DNA of 64,000 nucleotides. Origin: Solirubrobacterales bacterium. GTDB taxonomy: Bacteria; Actinomycetota; Thermoleophilia; Solirubrobacterales; 70-9. Under the pieces are notes generated by a model. That model saw only the letters and a list, made by a program, of their open reading frames with translations, had not been told where the DNA came from and did not search any database. A program made the translations under genes and the position numbers. Shown in pieces: positions 60,400 to 64,000 of the stretch. The stretch is taken from contig JAICSS010000009.1 in NCBI GenBank assembly GCA_025936755.1, forward strand, positions 27,183 through 91,182, read 5' to 3'. Position 1 is the first letter of the stretch. The number at the start of each line of letters is the position of its first letter.

Positions 60400-62661
60400 T
60401 TAGGCGCAAGACAACAGCCCGCAACTGCACTGGCTCCGGGGGGAGCCCCTTTGCGGGACTGCCCACACCTTCTTTCCGCACCCTTCGCATTTGAAGAGCC
60501 GATCCAGCTCATCGAGTTCGTCGAGCAGGAGGCGGAGATCCGACCCGGTAATCCCAGGCATATGGTCTTTGAAGTGGCACGCGCGATTCGTAATCGAACT
60601 CGCGCTTCTCAGCTGCCGCAGGATCGGATCATCCGCTTTCTCGAACCCTCCATCGACCAGTCCCTCTACCAGGGCTTGCCGGTACTCCTCCGCCGAGTAA
60701 ACGTTCTGCGGGTCATGCCTGATCTTCAATCCCAGCTTGCGCAGCGGTCGCTCTAACGCCTCCTCTATTGCCTGGCGGGCAAGGCCGCCGAGCTCCGGGG
60801 CGGGCTCCCCTGCATCAAGCTTTTCCTTGAGGCGTGCCCGCATGCTCCCCGACCCGAAAGAGGGTCCTTCTCGCGGAGTCCAGGCGATTACTTTCTCGCT
60901 TATCCAGGTAGGAGCGTCGGCTTCGACCGTGCGGCCCAGCTGCTGGTCATGGGTCAGGATGATGACCTGCCAGTCGATGAAATCCGTCGCCAGCAGGCGG
61001 ACCAACCTCGCCTGGTGGACATCGTCGAATGACGTGATCACGTCATCGAGAACCATCGTGCGCCACGTCGGCGGATCGCTCTTGAGGCGCGCCAAGAACA
61101 GTGCGAGGCCGAGCGCGTTCAACTCTGACTCCGACATCACCCTCTGCGGCGGTTTAACGTCTTTCCTGCCGTCCCACTTGAAGGCAAACTCGATGCCGCC
61201 GGCTCGACCTTCCGTGTAGGTGAGCTTCAAGTCGGAGTAGACAGGCTTCCCGACCAGCGCTGCGTAATACCTGGCGAGCGGTTCGTTGATGTGATCGAGG
61301 GCTTGCTGGACGGCGCTTTCCACATACTCGTCGGCGATTTTCGCTGCGGCGTCGGCAGCCTCTCGCTTTCCCGAGGCCTCCAGCGCCTGTGCCCTCGCTT
61401 GGGCCGCGGCCTCGGCACGGCCTTTCAGCCTCGAGAGGCGGAGCATCGCGGGGGCGATTGCGGTAGGTGCTGACAGAGCCTCGCGCTGGAGTGCCTCGAG
61501 GGTTTCGTCCCCGAGCATGGGCGGTTTGTCATCCATCGCCGAGCGCGAGGTGGCCGCCGCGCGGACCCTTCCCGCGTGCTCGTTCAGCGCCTCGCGGAAG
61601 ACCTCCAGGTCGTCTTCCAGTTCCTCGAGCTGGGGGCTGCCGCCGTCGAGATAGTCGGCCAGGGTCTGCTGGAGTCGCTTGATCCTCAGCTCATACTCCC
61701 GCGCTGATGCTTCGGCCTCCTCGAATCTCCGGTCGGCGCTCGCGAGGTCGCTCGCTCGGGCGGTCACCTGCTCTAACAGGGTGTCTCGATCCTGCTCGAC
61801 AAGGCAAAGGGGGCAGCGATCCTCGCCTGAGGCGACGAGGACGTCCTGTCCCGCGTTGAGGAGGAGAGCGAGACCTCGCTGCTCTGCTGCGTCGCGGTCG
61901 GCCACGGCCTCCGCCCATTGCTCCGGCGGGCCATCCTCCAACGCGGTGCTCAACTCGATCAACCTCTCGGCTGGTGGAGGCGCGGAGTGATCCATTTGAC
62001 TCAAGGTCACCGCCTCCGGCTGCCAGCGCAGAAGGTCAGCTTCGCTCTTCAGCCCCTCGGAAAGGCCCGCCGCGCGGGAAAGCGCTAGTACCACCTCGGG
62101 CAGGGGCTTGCCATCCAGCTCTTCATCCATACCGCGGTTGGCTTGAAGTACCTGCTGAAGCGCCTCTTTCTCGAGTCGTTTCAACTTCTGGGCGGTACTC
62201 CTAACTCCCCTCCGAAACTCGCTGAGGCTTGCGAGCCCGAGCGTTTCGAGGAGGTCGTTTCGCTTGTCGTTTGCGGATTTCTCGACGAAGCCGGCCATGG
62301 TCCGGTGGCGCAGGATCGGAAGACCCTCGGGCTTGAAATCGACCGACAGCGGCCCGCTTCCTGGAATCAGGTCACTGGCCTTCTTTCCGATGAGTCTGCG
62401 GCTGGCAATGCCTCCGCCTTCGACTTTGACCTCGACTACTGCGGTTTTGCAATCGAGGTGGATGAGGGCCGAGAGCCCGATGCCGTCGCGATGCGTCCAG
62501 CCGACGTCGCCCTGACTCCAAAACTCCAGTGCGTCCGCGATGCTGCTCTTGCCCCGCCCGTTTTCTGCCAGCAGACAGAGGCTTCTTCCGTCCTTCAGCG
62601 CGAGATCTCGCCTCTCCCCGAAGCCCCGAAAGCCATCGATCCCTATGCGCGAGATCTTCAA
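60400..62661 (-). CDS. RecF/Rad50-like AAA ATPase with zinc hook and C-terminal zinc ribbon
   Basis: 753 residues. Walker A AENGRGKSS (32-40) has Ala for the usual first Gly. Coiled coils flank a zinc-hook C283xxC286 at about 285. The signature is MSESELNALGLALFLA (509-524), Walker B MVLDDVITSFD (536-546), H-loop H571. After the ATPase head comes a further about 170 residues with a helical region and a C-terminal ribbon C725xxC728 ... C745xC747. It is a short SMC-like protein, as in RloC, RecN-like or defence ATPases, but no effector domain is recognisable. The TTG start overlaps the small upstream gene (TTGA). Base composition is visibly less GC-rich than flanking genes, suggesting acquisition. 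Confidence 0.8.
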   Translation of the reverse strand: MKISRIGIDGFRGFGERRDLALKDGRSLCLLAENGRGKSSIADALEFWSQGDVGWTHRDGIGLSALIHLDCKTAVVEVKVEGGGIASRRLIGKKASDLIPGSGPLSVDFKPEGLPILRHRTMAGFVEKSANDKRNDLLETLGLASLSEFRRGVRSTAQKLKRLEKEALQQVLQANRGMDEELDGKPLPEVVLALSRAAGLSEGLKSEADLLRWQPEAVTLSQMDHSAPPPAERLIELSTALEDGPPEQWAEAVADRDAAEQRGLALLLNAGQDVLVASGEDRCPLCLVEQDRDTLLEQVTARASDLASADRRFEEAEASAREYELRIKRLQQTLADYLDGGSPQLEELEDDLEVFREALNEHAGRVRAAATSRSAMDDKPPMLGDETLEALQREALSAPTAIAPAMLRLSRLKGRAEAAAQARAQALEASGKREAADAAAKIADEYVESAVQQALDHINEPLARYYAALVGKPVYSDLKLTYTEGRAGGIEFAFKWDGRKDVKPPQRVMSESELNALGLALFLARLKSDPPTWRTMVLDDVITSFDDVHQARLVRLLATDFIDWQVIILTHDQQLGRTVEADAPTWISEKVIAWTPREGPSFGSGSMRARLKEKLDAGEPAPELGGLARQAIEEALERPLRKLGLKIRHDPQNVYSAEEYRQALVEGLVDGGFEKADDPILRQLRSASSITNRACHFKDHMPGITGSDLRLLLDELDELDRLFKCEGCGKKVWAVPQRGSPRSQCSCGLLSCA

Positions 62662-62876
62662 GGCCTTTCCTCGCCGGGTGGTGCAGGGGGTTGGACCTTT
62701 TTGGCCGCAGCGTCGACGTCAAAGCTGCGGCCTCGGCAGGCTGTTTCGATGGCATCTGCGGCCGAACACGCCTTGGGGTCCATCCGCATGGCTTCGATCG
62801 CCTTTTCGATTACCGAAGAGGCCTCGGGTTTTGGAGCGGCGGCTTTGGCTGCATCTTCGCCTGCGGCTGACATCAC
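62658..62876 (-). CDS. Small Ala-rich protein, operon partner of the zinc-hook ATPase
   Basis: 72 residues, unknown family. It is helical in the middle (PEASSVIEKAIEAMRMDPKACSAADA), with two Cys and a Pro-rich end. The stop overlaps the ATPase start by 4 bp, and GAGGAAAGG in its last codons serves as the ATPase Shine-Dalgarno, so the two are translated together. A TAGGCT box lies six bases before its GTG (ATG 62873 is an alternative start). A regulator, antitoxin or adaptor of the ATPase is possible; nothing in the sequence settles it. Confidence 0.6.
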   Translation of the reverse strand: MMSAAGEDAAKAAAPKPEASSVIEKAIEAMRMDPKACSAADAIETACRGRSFDVDAAAKKVQPPAPPGEERP

Positions 62877-62882
62877 GATGGA

Positions 62883-62888
62883 AGCCTA
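62883..62888 (-). promoter_or_regulatory. TAGGCT -10-like box of the ATPase operon
   Basis: Six bases before GTG 62876. Confidence 0.4.
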
Positions 62889-62920
62889 GGGAGATGCCTT
62901 GATGAGACAGCGAAGTTCTT

Positions 62921-62956
62921 AAAAAAATCCGAAAACTGCTGGTTGACTAGTCCAGC
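62921..62956 (-). terminator. Possible terminator of glyS
   Basis: On minus, GCTGG-ACTAGTCAA-CCAGC (62956-62938) includes the glyS stop codon. A T-run of seven (62927-62921) follows after ten bases. Spacing is longer than ideal. Confidence 0.45.
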
Positions 62957-64000
62957 TTCGGGCTGCGCCAGGGCGCTTCCAGGCGCCCGACCAGCTCCTC
63001 GCCGAGGCCCTCGATCGGGACGCGGACCTGCTCGAGGGAGTCGCGGTCGCGGAGGGTGACGGTGTCGTCGTCCATCGTCTGGTGGTCGACGGTGACGCCC
63101 CAGGGGGTGCCGATCTCGTCCTGGCGGCGGTAGCGCTTGCCGATCGAGCCGCCCTCGTCGAACTCGGCGGGGAGGCGGCGGCGCAGGTCGGCGAAGATCT
63201 CGCGGGCCTTCTCCGGCATCCCCTCCTTGGAGACGAGGGGGAGGACGGCGACCTTGACCGGGGCCAGGCGCGGGTGCAGGCGCAGGACGGTGCGCTGGCG
63301 GCCCTCCACCTCCTCGACCTCGTAGGAGTCGACGAGGAAGGCGAGGGTGGCGCGGTCGGCGCCGGCGGCGGGCTCGATCACGTGGGGGACGTAGCGCTCT
63401 TTGGTCTGCTGGTCGAAGTACTCGAGCTTCTCGCCGGAGAACTTGGCGTGCTGGGTGAGGTCGAAGTCGCCGCGGTCGGCGATCCCCTCCAGCTCCGACC
63501 AGCCGATCGGGAAGAGGTACTCGATGTCGCTGGTCGCCGAGGAGTAGTGGGAGAGCTCGTCCTCGCCGTGGGCGCGGACCCGCAGGTGGTCGGGACGGAT
63601 GCCGAGCTCGGTGTACCAGCGCTCGCGCTCGGCCATCCAGTGCCGGTGCCACTTCTCGGCCTCGGCGGGCGGGACGAAGTACTCCATCTCCATCTGCTCG
63701 AACTCCCGGGTACGGAAGATGAAGTTGCCGGGGGTGATCTCGTTGCGGAACGACTTGCCGATTTGGGCGATCCCGAAGGGCGGCTTCTTGCGGGCGAAGC
63801 CGAGGACGTTCTTGAAGTTGATGAAGATCCCCTGCGCCGTCTCCGGCCGCAGGTAGACGGTCGAACCCTCCTCGGCGACCGGGCCGATGTGGGTTTCGAA
63901 CATCAGGTTGAACTGGCGCGGCTCGGAGAGCTCGCCGCCGCACTCCGGGCAGCGCAGCTCGGCGCTGGGGTTGCCGCCCTCGGCCTCGACCGCCTCGCGC
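62947..64000 (-). CDS. glyS: Glycine--tRNA ligase (partial, C-terminal part)
   Basis: The reading frame is open to the right edge, giving about 350 residues of the C-terminal part. Class II synthetase motifs are clear: FETHIGPVAEEGSTVYLRPETAQGIFINF, FGIAQIGKSFRNEITPGNFIFRTREFEQMEME (motif 2), and a zinc CxxC (CPECGGEL) just before. The anticodon-binding domain follows from about 225 in this fragment. The alpha2 type (GlyQS of the archaeal/eukaryal kind) is indicated by a single chain. It charges tRNA-Gly. Confidence 0.94.
   Translation of the reverse strand, partial: REAVEAEGGNPSAELRCPECGGELSEPRQFNLMFETHIGPVAEEGSTVYLRPETAQGIFINFKNVLGFARKKPPFGIAQIGKSFRNEITPGNFIFRTREFEQMEMEYFVPPAEAEKWHRHWMAERERWYTELGIRPDHLRVRAHGEDELSHYSSATSDIEYLFPIGWSELEGIADRGDFDLTQHAKFSGEKLEYFDQQTKERYVPHVIEPAAGADRATLAFLVDSYEVEEVEGRQRTVLRLHPRLAPVKVAVLPLVSKEGMPEKAREIFADLRRRLPAEFDEGGSIGKRYRRQDEIGTPWGVTVDHQTMDDDTVTLRDRDSLEQVRVPIEGLGEELVGRLEAPWRSPKLD

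Overview
The window comes from a high-GC actinobacterium. Gene content and style fit the class Thermoleophilia (Solirubrobacter/Conexibacter-like): a large-type SRP RNA with an Alu domain, a dnaX-ybaB-recR cluster, coupled lysC and asd, frequent GTG/TTG starts, ATGA/GTGA overlaps, and many genes whose only upstream signal is a TANNNT box 6-10 nt before the start codon (apparent leaderless mRNAs). The lineage is an inference from style; no 16S rRNA gene is present.

Layout. 1-3400: the end of a peptide/nickel-type ABC importer operon (MFS, binding protein, permease), all on minus. 3400-3897: a 0.5 kb non-coding stretch with several hairpins. 3898-8662: an HD-GYP protein, a zinc alcohol dehydrogenase, and a GntR regulator coupled to two YrbE/MlaE permeases with no Mce proteins. 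8664-11267: a coiled-coil membrane protein, a GST, and a run of small enzymes (pterin dehydratase, ArfB-type hydrolase, VOC protein). 11328-13005: tRNA-Val, a Kef-type antiporter and the SRP RNA. 13007-17145: an ABC-2 exporter, then a GH114 enzyme coupled to a glycosyltransferase-like membrane protein. 17160-21638: dnaX, ybaB, recR, a degenerate GGDEF protein and a MerR/B12-type regulator. 21623-24653: an MmpL exporter with its PadR regulator. 24684-28225: lysC, asd and a Na+/H+ antiporter.

28226-32002 encodes a succinate dehydrogenase made of SdhA, SdhB and a CCG-domain subunit, without cytochrome b anchors. 32170-35503 holds an M28 peptidase and an M50/CBS protease transcribed divergently from a 33-bp gap, then a DUF559 protein. 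35505-39656 has an AidB-type acyl-CoA dehydrogenase plus icd and mdh, so with sdhABE the window carries several TCA-cycle genes. 39730-42995 has a coiled-coil/AT-hook/winged-helix protein, a SigJ-type sigma factor coupled to an FAD oxidoreductase, and a fatty-acid-hydroxylase-like protein. 43121-49790 has Hsp20-Lon, a GT39-like protein, a TetR regulator and CorA. 49907-59808 has a second MmpL protein, an amidase, an R2lox-SCP2 fusion, a lipase, an acyl-CoA ligase, two FKBP lipoproteins and a winged-helix protein. 60400-62876 is a visibly less GC-rich two-gene operon: a 72-residue protein and a RecF/Rad50-like ATPase with a zinc hook. The window ends inside glyS.

Main observations: a family of interspersed palindromes of about 68 and 92 bp, three of them in frame inside protein linkers (a glycosyltransferase, DnaX, a GGDEF protein); a possible -1 frameshift site in dnaX at one of them; widespread leaderless promoters, with the SRP RNA 5' end calibrating the -10-to-start distance; an R2lox-SCP2 fusion that keeps all metal and cross-link residues; convergent genes that abut stop to stop; and the zinc-hook ATPase operon as the best candidate for an undescribed system.
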